Shown here in pieces: positions 8,449-17,534 of a stretch of DNA of 64,000 bases (within the stretch, counting starts at the first letter, position 1; each line of letters begins with the position of its first letter). The stretch is taken from positions 51,449-115,448 of the forward strand of contig JBGCFI010000035.1 in the NCBI GenBank assembly GCA_045106855.1, written 5' to 3'. The translations under genes and the position numbers were made by a program. This stretch comes from Granulosicoccus sp045106855. Lineage in GTDB: Bacteria; Pseudomonadota; Gammaproteobacteria; Granulosicoccales; Granulosicoccaceae. The notes under the pieces are model-generated. The model was not told the origin of the DNA. It did no database searches and saw only the letters and a list, made by a program, of their open reading frames with translations.

Positions 8449-11400
8449 ATGTTCTCTGCTTCTCGCTCGGTTGAGCGCTGTCTTCTCTTCGTGTTTCTGC
8501 TGCTTATCGCGCCAGCGGCAATCGCGCAATCATCCTCCAATGATGGATATACCGGTTACTCTATTGAGGAGACACCGGATTGGGTAAAACGTTTTCCGGA
8601 CTTCAATCCTGATCTTGATAGTGATGACAAAGGTCAACATGGATATCAATTCCGGTTTAGTGATGTCCAGATAGATGCTCGTAAGCCCGGGGAGCGTTCA
8701 ATCTATCGCATGAGCGAATACAAACTGACCAGTACACGTGGCGTGGAGAATTTGTCTCAACTGGAATTCGAGTTTGACCCAAGCTACGAGAGACTGGTTT
8801 TGCACGATGTGAGCATTCTCCGTGGTGAGGAGGTAATCAATAAGCTCGACAGTGCAAATATAAAATTACTGCATCGTGAGCGGGAGCTCGACTCACTTAT
8901 CTACGATGGCAGACAGACCTTGATGCTGCTCCTGAACGACATCCGCGTGGGTGATACGCTTCGTTATGCAATGAACCGGGTAGGTGAAAACCCTGTGTTT
9001 CAAGGTAACAGGGAGTTTACGGTAAGCACACAATCCGGTGGAGCCATAAAACGACTGCATCGTCGTGTTTTGACGGACAATAGTCAACCACTTGTAATGC
9101 GTCGCTTAAACACCGATGTTGTTCCCGTCGTATCAGAGCTGAATGGTGTTACCGATACGTCCTTTGTTGTAGACAATGTAGAGCCCTATTACGATCCAGA
9201 GCAAACACCTGCCTGGCGCAATTGGCGAGGTCGTCTGGTATTTAGTGATATGCAGAATTGGTCTGATGTTGTTGATTGGGCTTTACCTATGTATGCAATG
9301 GAGTCACAAACGCCAGTTGAACTTACCAACGTGGCAGAGCAGATTCGCAGTGCATACCAGACCCCTGAGGAACAGATTGGTGTTGCCTTGCAATGGGTAC
9401 AGGATGAGGTTCGTTACTTTGGTATTGAGCTGGGAACCAACTCGCACCGGCCTTCCGCTCCGCATGAGACACTCAGCCGTCGTTTTGGTGACTGTAAAGA
9501 CAAAACCGTATTGCTAATCGCATTGTTGAATGAACTTGGATATACGGCACAGCCAGCGCTTGTAGATACCAGTCATGGCTTACGCAACGAGGATCAACCC
9601 TATCGCCTACACGCTTTTGATCACGTTATTGCTCACATGGAATTGAATGGGGTTGATCACTGGCTTGATCCGACGAAAACCGGGCAGCGAGGCAAGGTTG
9701 GGGAAATGGCGGAACCCGATTACGGTAAAGCACTGATCCTCAAAGCAGGAACTACCGAGTTGACTTCTATGGCGAACGAATACTCTGTCTGGAACATTTC
9801 GGTTAATAAGTCTATGACAATATCCGAATCAGATACCGCAAGTTTCACCGTTAGTACTATCAAGAATAGATCTGCGGCAGAATCGATTCGAGATGAAATT
9901 CAAAATACGCCAGTCGATGAATTAACCGCTGAATATGAAAATTACTACCGGTACTATTTTCCTACTCTGACAAGCACTCATCCTTTGCAGTACGATGAAC
10001 TTGGGGGTAATCAGAATCGGGTTGCAGAAAGCTATGATATTGCTTCGTTCTGGGAGTTGGATGAAGATGGTGATAGCAGTCAGTGGATTATCGCCGACGA
10101 AGTAAGGCATATGCTTGAAAAGCCTGCGGATTCGCAACTTCGACGAGAACCATACCGACTTAGCCATCCGGAATACATCACAGAGACTATTGTTGTTGAT
10201 GTCCCATGGGGCGTCAAACATAACACTTCTGACAAGGTGGTTTCCAACCCATACTTTCGTTTTGAACAACACAGGGTTGATGACGCGGCTGCAGGTACCA
10301 TCACCCTGAAAACCACTTACCAATCACTGGCACATGAAGTACCTGCTGTCGATGTGCCAGAATTTGCAAATGCTGTTGATGAGGCGTATCGCCAGAGTTC
10401 AATGTATTTACTCAATATGAATTTGGTAACGTCGGCTAATTTGTATAATCTTGGCGAATTCAGTTCAGTCTATTTGCAACTTGAATGGCTTGTATTAGCA
10501 ATACCTTTGTTGTTTATCGCATCTATGGTCGTCTGGGTATTGCAATTAAGGCATAAAAGACCTCTCTCACAGGCATATTTCTATCCAGTATCGTCTGCGA
10601 AATTCATGATTTTATCGATCGCAACTGCGGGCCTGTATGCAGCCCTTTGGTTTTACCGTAACTTCAGGTATGTAAAAGCTAGTGGAGTAAAATTAGTTCC
10701 CTGGCTCCGTGCTCTGTTCTCTTCTCTGTTTTTCTATTCACTCTGTCAACACGTAGATCGCGTAGTTACGCCTGAAAATCCGGTTTCTTGGAGCAAGCGA
10801 TTATCATATCTATTGATAACCATTCTTATTTTGGTTTTGTATTTGGTAAGCGGTCAAGCGAACTCACTACTATCTATGTCTGTGTCTATTGGCTTTGCCA
10901 GTTTGTTGATGCTTCCTTTGCTGAAACGCATTAACGATGCGAATTCAGCTCACCCTGAAATTGAAACTAATAACTCGCGTTGGCGTGCGTACCATTTTCT
11001 ATGGATTGCCGCAATAGTACCAATGTTTGCATACGATACAGCCGTCATTACCCGTATTTTAGCTGTGGGTGAGCCTATTGAAGGATCAGATCTCTGGGAT
11101 TTTCAGGCTAGCTACTTAGGCGAGGTTATTCCAATGGGCGAAGATGAAACCGTACAACTATTCTATAGTGCGGAGTTTGTTGACTTTCGCCGGGATGGAA
11201 ACGGGGTGACAGATCAACGCGTGTTCAGTTATTGGGCAGATGATGCAGGCAATGTGCAAGTAGACATTGGTGATCGCCATGCTATTACAGACGTTGCTAC
11301 GATCCCGGCCGAGAGTGCTTTTGAAAGTAGAACGGCTCGTATCAGTTTTTCGGACGGCGAAGAAATAATTATGTATCTACCTGATGAGCCAGCACATGCG

Positions 11401-11466
11401 AGAAAACTGTTAGGTATGCTGCGCAGCGGGCTTGATACTCAGATGTCTAGTAATGCAAGGTTTTAG
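8449..11466 (+). CDS. DUF3857/transglutaminase-like protein with C-terminal DUF4234-like membrane domain
   Basis: A protein of about 1,005 residues with a signal peptide (core LLFVFLLLIAPAAIA), an N-terminal DUF3857-type domain, and then a transglutaminase-like domain with the catalytic triad visible as Cys in FGDCKDK, His in AFDHVIA and Asp in HWLDPT. After about residue 670 come several membrane segments, including a region like DUF4234 (SSAKFMILSIATAGLYAALWFYRNFRYVK), and a C-terminal soluble tail. The catalytic domain would sit in the periplasm. The start is uncertain: ATG 8404 and GTG 8371 are in frame, and I chose 8449 for a normal signal peptide. The substrate is unknown. Confidence 0.85.
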   Translation: MFSASRSVERCLLFVFLLLIAPAAIAQSSSNDGYTGYSIEETPDWVKRFPDFNPDLDSDDKGQHGYQFRFSDVQIDARKPGERSIYRMSEYKLTSTRGVENLSQLEFEFDPSYERLVLHDVSILRGEEVINKLDSANIKLLHRERELDSLIYDGRQTLMLLLNDIRVGDTLRYAMNRVGENPVFQGNREFTVSTQSGGAIKRLHRRVLTDNSQPLVMRRLNTDVVPVVSELNGVTDTSFVVDNVEPYYDPEQTPAWRNWRGRLVFSDMQNWSDVVDWALPMYAMESQTPVELTNVAEQIRSAYQTPEEQIGVALQWVQDEVRYFGIELGTNSHRPSAPHETLSRRFGDCKDKTVLLIALLNELGYTAQPALVDTSHGLRNEDQPYRLHAFDHVIAHMELNGVDHWLDPTKTGQRGKVGEMAEPDYGKALILKAGTTELTSMANEYSVWNISVNKSMTISESDTASFTVSTIKNRSAAESIRDEIQNTPVDELTAEYENYYRYYFPTLTSTHPLQYDELGGNQNRVAESYDIASFWELDEDGDSSQWIIADEVRHMLEKPADSQLRREPYRLSHPEYITETIVVDVPWGVKHNTSDKVVSNPYFRFEQHRVDDAAAGTITLKTTYQSLAHEVPAVDVPEFANAVDEAYRQSSMYLLNMNLVTSANLYNLGEFSSVYLQLEWLVLAIPLLFIASMVVWVLQLRHKRPLSQAYFYPVSSAKFMILSIATAGLYAALWFYRNFRYVKASGVKLVPWLRALFSSLFFYSLCQHVDRVVTPENPVSWSKRLSYLLITILILVLYLVSGQANSLLSMSVSIGFASLLMLPLLKRINDANSAHPEIETNNSRWRAYHFLWIAAIVPMFAYDTAVITRILAVGEPIEGSDLWDFQASYLGEVIPMGEDETVQLFYSAEFVDFRRDGNGVTDQRVFSYWADDAGNVQVDIGDRHAITDVATIPAESAFESRTARISFSDGEEIIMYLPDEPAHARKLLGMLRSGLDTQMSSNARF

Positions 11467-11526
11467 TCTGACGTATATTTTATGTCTCAGGAACCTTTTG
11501 ATAGGCGATAGTTTCTATTTAACTAG

Positions 11527-11760
11527 CTGACCGCTGCTGAGACAGAAGTATTATTACGATACTTGTATAGTCGGGGAGCTTCACGTGCGCTCGAATTCAA
11601 GGCCGAGCTGGATGCGCTCACAACGCAAAGTTTGCAACAACGATTGAGCTCGGCTTTTCCTGAAGCTGATGATTTACTGGTAATAGTGAGTTCACCGGAC
11701 GCCGAAGCCTTGGGTAATGCTTGCGTTATCACGAAACCTGAACAGGCGATTGATTGTTAG
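11527..11760 (+). pseudogene. Small open frame, possible gene remnant
   Basis: An open frame following a stop at 11524 reads like real protein (EVLLRYLYSRGASRALEFKAELDALTTQSL and DDLLVIVSSPDAEALGN), but its only starts are CTG 11527 and TTG 11563, and no ribosome site is seen. It is not recognised. It could be the 3' remnant of a decayed gene or a short gene with a weak start. Confidence is low. Confidence 0.25.
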
Positions 11761-11907
11761 TGATATTGATTTTATTCGGGTAGGAGTTTTAGGTGCATAG
11801 CTAGAAGTTCTTATCGGGAATTTCCAAATTTTTCGAATTGAACTTCGTTCGCGTTATCAATAGATATCTGATGTTAGATAGCGGTAGGCAGATATACTAC
11901 GCAGCTT

Positions 11908-12432
11908 GTGGATTCAGAAAGAGTAGCCGATTTGATCACTCGCCAGGCAGTACAGTCTGATATTCAAGACATGTGTCAGTTGTTGAACCAGATTATTGAC
12001 ATTGGGGGCACCACTGCATACGAAGTAAAATTAAGTGATGCCGAATTCTCTTCACACTTTCTCAGTGGCCCGAATTGTATGTCACTGATGGTTTGTTTGT
12101 CAGAGGGTGATGAAATACTTGGATTTCAAGCACTGTTAAAAACACCCGGACTCGAACCTGATTGGGTTGATATCGCTACGTTCGCCAGAGTCGAGCCAAA
12201 AGTTAAGGGAGTGGGTACCATGCTGTTCGGAGCTACACTCAAGCTAGCCCGGGAATCCGATATTGTGTCTATAAATGCCACCATTAGAAGTGACAATACA
12301 TCGGGGTTGGCATACTACTCCAAGTTGGGGTTCGTCGATTACCGTGTTGATAAAGCGATTCCTTTGAAATACGGCACCCCGGTAGATCGCGTGTCGAAAA
12401 AATATGTCCTGATACATTGCGAGGAAACGTAG
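11908..12432 (+). CDS. GNAT family N-acetyltransferase
   Basis: A 174-residue acetyltransferase of the GNAT fold. The acetyl-CoA binding region is visible as VEPKVKGVGTMLFGATLKLA, and the C-terminal fold element as NTSGLAYYSKLGFVDYRV. It starts with GTG at 11908; a TTG at 11932 is possible. It stands alone, with intergenic DNA on both sides. Its acceptor substrate cannot be predicted; relatives acetylate small molecules such as L-amino acids or toxins. Confidence 0.85.
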   Translation: MDSERVADLITRQAVQSDIQDMCQLLNQIIDIGGTTAYEVKLSDAEFSSHFLSGPNCMSLMVCLSEGDEILGFQALLKTPGLEPDWVDIATFARVEPKVKGVGTMLFGATLKLARESDIVSINATIRSDNTSGLAYYSKLGFVDYRVDKAIPLKYGTPVDRVSKKYVLIHCEET

Positions 12433-12654
12433 CTGACAGCCAACTCCTCAGTTATCACTTTTCGCGACTGTTGGCTGGGAGCTATCTGATGCGAAAAAGG
12501 CTCGTTTTGGTCCAGCAGCCCCTGGTAGCGATAAATATGGAGGTGCGTCCACAGGTACAAAAACTGTACGGGGAGAGAGAAAAGCACCTAAATGGTGCTC
12601 AGCAGCCATAAAAAAAGGTAGTATACGACAATTTCGACCAGTTTGTCAATCAAA

Positions 12655-12672
12655 ATGGTGAGTAAACACCAT
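12655..12672. promoter_or_regulatory. Palindrome just upstream of the DUF6502 gene
   Basis: ATGGTG and CACCAT are separated by six bases, ending about 20 bases before the start of the DUF6502 gene. It could be an operator, possibly autoregulatory since that protein has an HTH-like N terminus. This is inference from position only. Confidence 0.35.
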
Positions 12673-12692
12673 ATTAATGCTATATTGCGCTC

Positions 12693-13496
12693 ATGGTCGA
12701 GAATCAAAGCATACTTTTAAGAGCGCTGGAGACGCTACTCCGGCCACTCGTGCGAATTCTTTTACGCCATGGCATTGCTTGCGACGATTTTGTTGATGTT
12801 GTCCGGCGCACTTTTGTCATTGTTGCAGATCAGGAATTCCCGCCCGAAGGGCGCAAGCAGTCATTAACCAATATTGCTCTCGTCACCGGCATTCACCGGC
12901 ATGAAGTGAAGAAATTAATGCAGTCAGCGGAGCAGGGTACTCCTTCCCCACCACAGCATCATCGCGCGGCACGAGTCATCAATGGATGGCTGACAGATCC
13001 TGATCTATCGGAAGATGGCATCGCAAAAACGCTGGACATCGGCACCGAGTTCAAGCTTTTGGTGAGCAAATACAGCGGTGACATAACTCCGCGACCCATA
13101 CTCGATGAGTTGTTGCGTGTTGGCGCTGTTGAAAAGCCGACTAACGACACAGTGACACTGCTGGTACCTGCTTATATACCTCGGCACAGTGATGATGATC
13201 TGATTCGGATTTTTGGCGACAGTGTTGCTGACTTGATATCCACACTCGATTTCAATTTGAAGTCTGAGCCGGATGTGCGTCGTCTACAGCTTAGTGTTGT
13301 ACATGACAATTTGCCAGATGAGGTCCTGTCCAACCTCGAGTTGGTTAGCCGGGATAAGTCACTTGTTTTTCTCAAGGACATCAATCAATTTTTCGAAACA
13401 CAAGATCGGGATGCCAATCCCAATGTCAAGGGTAGTGGACGAAATCGTGCTGGCATTGGGCTCTATTATTTTCAAGAGAAAACGGATGATCGATAG
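12693..13496 (+). CDS. DUF6502 family protein
   Basis: A 267-residue protein that I recognise as the DUF6502 family, of unknown function. The N terminus (SILLRALETLLRPLVRILLRHGIACDDFVDVVRRTFV) is the family hallmark, and the following segment (SLTNIALVTGIHRHEVKKLM) looks like a helix-turn-helix, so DNA binding is possible. It has no signal peptide. Its last 11 bases overlap the start of the downstream lipoprotein gene, which implies a joint function. A small palindrome precedes it. Confidence 0.8.
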   Translation: MVENQSILLRALETLLRPLVRILLRHGIACDDFVDVVRRTFVIVADQEFPPEGRKQSLTNIALVTGIHRHEVKKLMQSAEQGTPSPPQHHRAARVINGWLTDPDLSEDGIAKTLDIGTEFKLLVSKYSGDITPRPILDELLRVGAVEKPTNDTVTLLVPAYIPRHSDDDLIRIFGDSVADLISTLDFNLKSEPDVRRLQLSVVHDNLPDEVLSNLELVSRDKSLVFLKDINQFFETQDRDANPNVKGSGRNRAGIGLYYFQEKTDDR

Positions 13497-15057
13497 TGTG
13501 AATTGCCGCGAAAAATACAGAACAATACGCGGGGCTTTACCGTTTTTATCTGTGCTGGCAGCAATAAGTTTGAGTGGCTGCCTACAGGGTAGTGAAGTTG
13601 TAGAGACCGAAGGTGGAGTTATAGGCAGTGGAGGAGGGCCAACGGCCGGGATATACGAATTGAAAAACTTGCCGAGTCGCATAAGTCCCGATATCCCGAA
13701 GACATTATTAAAGGGTGAAGAACTTGCGCCATCTCAGCCAGAAAATCGGGATGTTGTTAAAGAGAAAATATCAACTCGGATGGTTGATGGTAATTTCGGC
13801 AAAGCAGAAGGCTGGAGACGGATGAATGCTCAACTCGAGGAATCCAGTTTAATGCGGGTGAATGCTGAGATAAATTCAACGATAATTGACATCGCGTTTG
13901 ACGATATCCAGGCGATGTGCGAGGACCAACCGATGAATTGCACCATACCGGCTGACCAGGTCAAAGTGAAATTGACTCAGAACGTGATTAATCGCCTGAT
14001 TGAAGTATCAAAAGATTGGGTGGAGAGCCTTCCGTCTGAAACCTTGAATGACTTTGAGCGTATGGATGCTGCGGCTTTGATTACAGAACAATTCACCTCA
14101 CTACTTGACAGTGAGGTTGTGTTAGGTGAGACAGACTATTCGCAACTTGACGGCGCGCCTTACCATCATTCGGTGCGCACTTTCCTGAAGCGTTCTGCGG
14201 TGTCGGACCCAGATTTTACTTCTCTGCTTTGGAAAGACGAGGAATTCGATGCCCGGTGGCGCGACGACGGGGATGTTGCCAAATTTGTTTTCGATGCTGC
14301 AAATGCTCCAACCCGGGAATATTTCTATCAAAATGGAATTCCGAGTGAGATAGTCATAGCCACTGCCGAGACACCGTTCGATGACGGTCGACGACTCTTC
14401 GGGCACGTTAAAATATTGGCGAGCGATCCGACTAACGCAGGGGTCCTTGTTGAGATTGCTCGAGCCGGAACTGTTCCAGTGTTTGTTGACGATGAGCCGT
14501 TTGCTCGATTGGATCATGGCCTCGTTCAAGGGCGTATGGATAGTGGCGGAGGATATTCAGTATTTGATGGAATCAGTTTTATACTTGCGGAGACTCCCAG
14601 AGCAGTTGGTTATACCGGGCTTCGTGAATCCTTTGACAACGTCGGTAACTTGATTGCGGTTACTGGATGTAATGCGCGCGTATCCCCTCAAGGATTCGAG
14701 ATTTGCGATGAAGAGGACTTCGTTCCCACTGGTCCCATCGGGAGCTCGATCATTGATAGCCCCTACTTTTTTCAATCGGGAGAATTTGATTCATTGCTTG
14801 CGGTAAATGATGCTATCCGATGGACGGTGGAAGGGCTGCCGATTGAAATCAAAGAATTTGCAGTAGTGCCGGCAGATTCAGCGATCGAGCTTTCCGAACG
14901 CGAATTGCTTTGCAGGGGATTTCAGTCCCTCGGCGATGAAGTACGCATTTTCTGTAGCGCCACGGATGAACAGCTTGACAATACCGTTGTGTTGGAGCTG
15001 GTTGATGGAAAGCCGGGCAATATCATTCCGACAGCGACGCTTGTACAAATTCAATAG
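13486..15057 (+). CDS. Large secreted lipoprotein of unknown function, coupled to DUF6502
   Basis: A 523-residue protein with a lipoprotein signal (PFLSVLAAISLSGC, cysteine near residue 28) followed by a glycine-rich linker (GGVIGSGGG). The rest is soluble and rich in acidic residues, with cysteine pairs near residues 145 and 155. The frame is open back to 13273, but that part overlaps the DUF6502 gene; ATG 13486 or GTG 13498 fits the lipoprotein signal. The 11-base overlap suggests the two genes are co-translated. I do not recognise the mature domain. Confidence 0.8.
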   Translation: MIDSVNCREKYRTIRGALPFLSVLAAISLSGCLQGSEVVETEGGVIGSGGGPTAGIYELKNLPSRISPDIPKTLLKGEELAPSQPENRDVVKEKISTRMVDGNFGKAEGWRRMNAQLEESSLMRVNAEINSTIIDIAFDDIQAMCEDQPMNCTIPADQVKVKLTQNVINRLIEVSKDWVESLPSETLNDFERMDAAALITEQFTSLLDSEVVLGETDYSQLDGAPYHHSVRTFLKRSAVSDPDFTSLLWKDEEFDARWRDDGDVAKFVFDAANAPTREYFYQNGIPSEIVIATAETPFDDGRRLFGHVKILASDPTNAGVLVEIARAGTVPVFVDDEPFARLDHGLVQGRMDSGGGYSVFDGISFILAETPRAVGYTGLRESFDNVGNLIAVTGCNARVSPQGFEICDEEDFVPTGPIGSSIIDSPYFFQSGEFDSLLAVNDAIRWTVEGLPIEIKEFAVVPADSAIELSERELLCRGFQSLGDEVRIFCSATDEQLDNTVVLELVDGKPGNIIPTATLVQIQ

Positions 15058-15907
15058 CGCGGATAGTAAACGGCAATCACTATTATTGCCTAAGCGCATC
15101 GTCACCTGTTCCGCCAATTGTCTTTGATGTACACCCGATCTCTCTATGCTGGTGGCGATGATCCTGACGCCCGTTATCGGGCATGAATCCTGACAGAGAC
15201 GCTGAGTGTTGGCCGCAAAAAAGGTTAACTTTGATATATAGCGTAGCGTCGTCTGACCCTCCAACACGTGGTAGCTAACCTGGTCTCAAGTGGTTTACAG
15301 TTCCAGGGTATGTCCCGTGCGTTGTATAAATTTCTAACAGAAAACTACATACATACCCGGTATTAAACCAATACGCAGGATGCTGTTGCCTGGCAAGCGT
15401 TGTCTCTGTCAGTATTTCCGTAACGCAAAAAAGCGTTGTGCAAAAGTTGATTATCAACGTCGCTCGTTTTGCACTGTAAAACAGGAAATTACGCAATGAA
15501 ATGTATAAGTCCACGACAAATACTAAGAGATACGGTTTCAATGGCGAGAGTTATGGTGTTTGCCATAGAAGCAACTACACAGATCCCGGAGAGTGAGGTC
15601 TATCTCCTTGCCTAGTTGCGATGTCAACAATCTGTAGTTGTGCAACAACACCATTGAAGCAAAGGGTTTACTTTTTCCTGGGTGCCGTTCAAGAAGTGTA
15701 TGTGCCAGCGTCCTTCGTCAACTTACTCCGTGACAATGTACTTTTTTGGACGTGCAATTTATCGATTATATGTTGGGGGGGGGGGCACCAGGTACATAGC
15801 TCTCTTAGCGAATACATCGAATAGCCGCACGGATCGAAATTTTAGATTTTCCGATACTTTTTAAGTAATCGTCAGATTACATCAGAACCTAAATTTGGAG
15901 AACCGCT
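15058..15907. other. 850-base intergenic region with inverted repeats and an 11-G tract
   Basis: No convincing gene. It contains nested inverted repeats at 15438-15474 (GTGCAAAA...TTTTGCAC enclosing GTTGA-TTA-TCAAC) and a run of eleven G at 15775-15785. Short open frames here (15275-15541 minus, 15621-15864 plus) have gene-unlike composition. Confidence 0.5.
15775..15785. repeat. Poly-G tract (11 G)
   Basis: An uninterrupted run of eleven G residues about 120 bases upstream of the beta-propeller lipoprotein start. Such tracts slip during replication and are also error-prone in sequencing. It lies outside any supported gene. Confidence 0.85.
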
Positions 15908-17233
15908 ATGTTCAGATATTCAAGGAATATATCCAGTAGTAAAGCAATTACGTTGTCTTTTATTACCTCATTGCTGATGGTCGCAGGTTGTTCGAGTAGT
16001 AACGATGATGGAGGGGGGGTGTTCGTCATGAGCAACACACTTGAGGAAAATACCATTGTTGCGTACCAACGCGCAGGCAACGGCAGGCTCACACTTGCAG
16101 GAGAATTCGCGACTGGTGGCCAGGGCGGAGTTTTCGATGGCGGTGAAGGGCTTGATCCGCTCATCTCTGCCTATTCGCTTCTCATTACTCCCGACAATAA
16201 ATATCTGATGGCTGTAAACGCAGGTAGCAATACTGTTTCCGTGATGCGTATCAATGCGGATATGACACTGGAACTTATTGATACTGAGAGTACCAATGGC
16301 ACAGGCCCCAATAGCATTGCCTATAGCAATGGTTTTGTATATGTCACCAATGTCGACGCGGATGGGGTTTTTATGGGTGAACCAGACCAGGAAGGCTCGA
16401 TAACCGCATATAGCTTTGCTAATGGTGATTTAACGTCTTTGGAAAATTCGACACGCAATTTACCGAACCGTCCTTCAGCCATTCGAATTTCACCGGATGG
16501 TGAATATCTCATCACAAGCAGCGTTAACGCAGGCTCAGCTGCACTCGCTAGTGAGAACAAGGATGCAATAATTGTGTTTGGACTTGATGACAACGGGATA
16601 CCTACTGAAGCACCGGTGAGTGGTGCATCATCAACCGAAGTCGGAAATGCTGAAAACCGGAACTTGCCCACTAGTATTGGGTTTGACGTAGTTAATCGCG
16701 CAAATCGTACGTTTGTCATTGCCACAGAAGCGCGCGAGTTCAGATCGCAAGGTGAACCGCCTGCATTCCCCGAATTGCAAACCGGTTCGATATCTGTATA
16801 TGAACTGGGCGAGGGTGGCGCGCTGACCGGTGCACAGCTTGACTTGCTCGCGGGGCAGAGCGTAACAGTGGGGCAGCGTACTTCCTGCTGGATAGTGATG
16901 TCGCCGGACGATGAATTTTTCTGGGTTGCGAACGCGCTGGAGGCTAGTATCTCGTCATTTCGATTCACCGATGCCACCGGAAACATAGAGCTGGTTCAGG
17001 AGCTTGCGGCAGTAGGAATGCAGCCCACGAGTCCTGAACCTGCCGTAGCGATTGCGACTTCTGATGGCTTCATTGATCTGGATATCACTGACGATGGTCA
17101 GTATCTATATCAGCTTTACGGATTGTCAGGAGTAGTTGGTGTCTTTCGTGTTGATGGAGGCAATCTGACTTTGGTTGAGAAAGTTTCTGGTGATTTACCT
17201 GATCGGGATACACAAGGTATTGTTGCATTTTGA
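15908..17233 (+). CDS. Beta-propeller lipoprotein, lactonase/YVTN-like
   Basis: A 441-residue lipoprotein: signal with lipobox VAGC (cysteine near residue 27), an acidic linker, then repeated beta-propeller blades with the recurrent pattern S-P-D-x-x-Y/F-L/F (ITPDNKYLMAVNAGSNTVSV, ISPDGEYLITS, MSPDDEFFWVANALEASISSF, ITDDGQYLYQL). This resembles 6-phosphogluconolactonase/YncE-type propellers, but its outer-membrane or periplasmic location argues against a cytosolic lactonase role. The ribosome site TTGGAGAA supports the ATG. The ligand is unknown. Confidence 0.85.
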   Translation: MFRYSRNISSSKAITLSFITSLLMVAGCSSSNDDGGGVFVMSNTLEENTIVAYQRAGNGRLTLAGEFATGGQGGVFDGGEGLDPLISAYSLLITPDNKYLMAVNAGSNTVSVMRINADMTLELIDTESTNGTGPNSIAYSNGFVYVTNVDADGVFMGEPDQEGSITAYSFANGDLTSLENSTRNLPNRPSAIRISPDGEYLITSSVNAGSAALASENKDAIIVFGLDDNGIPTEAPVSGASSTEVGNAENRNLPTSIGFDVVNRANRTFVIATEAREFRSQGEPPAFPELQTGSISVYELGEGGALTGAQLDLLAGQSVTVGQRTSCWIVMSPDDEFFWVANALEASISSFRFTDATGNIELVQELAAVGMQPTSPEPAVAIATSDGFIDLDITDDGQYLYQLYGLSGVVGVFRVDGGNLTLVEKVSGDLPDRDTQGIVAF

Positions 17234-17271
17234 CAGTTTATTAGTAGTAACCTTGGCAGTTAAGTAGTCTT

Positions 17272-17301
17272 ACCCGGATCAATGCGGTAGTCAATCCGGG
17301 T
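17272..17301. terminator. Hairpin after the beta-propeller gene
   Basis: ACCCGGAT and ATCCGGGT form an 8-bp stem with a 14-base loop, 40 bases after the stop at 17233. No T-run follows, so it is a weak terminator candidate, possibly serving the convergent radical SAM gene as well. Confidence 0.4.
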
Positions 17302-17534
17302 GAAAGTTGAATTGACGGGGAGAAAATCAAGTGATGGTAGTAGCGGATGGTCAGTACTTAGAGTGCTGATCGTGCGCTTGCTCCTGAGACAGAGTAGTAA
17401 ATGCAGATGCAGTTGAACGGGCAAGATTTGTGAATACCCGGTGAATGGCTTTGGCGTCACGTGGTGGACCACGTTGTGCGTTGTCTTGGACAGTGGGCAG
17501 CCCTGGTGCCGAGACTTACCTGAGAGCACTGATT

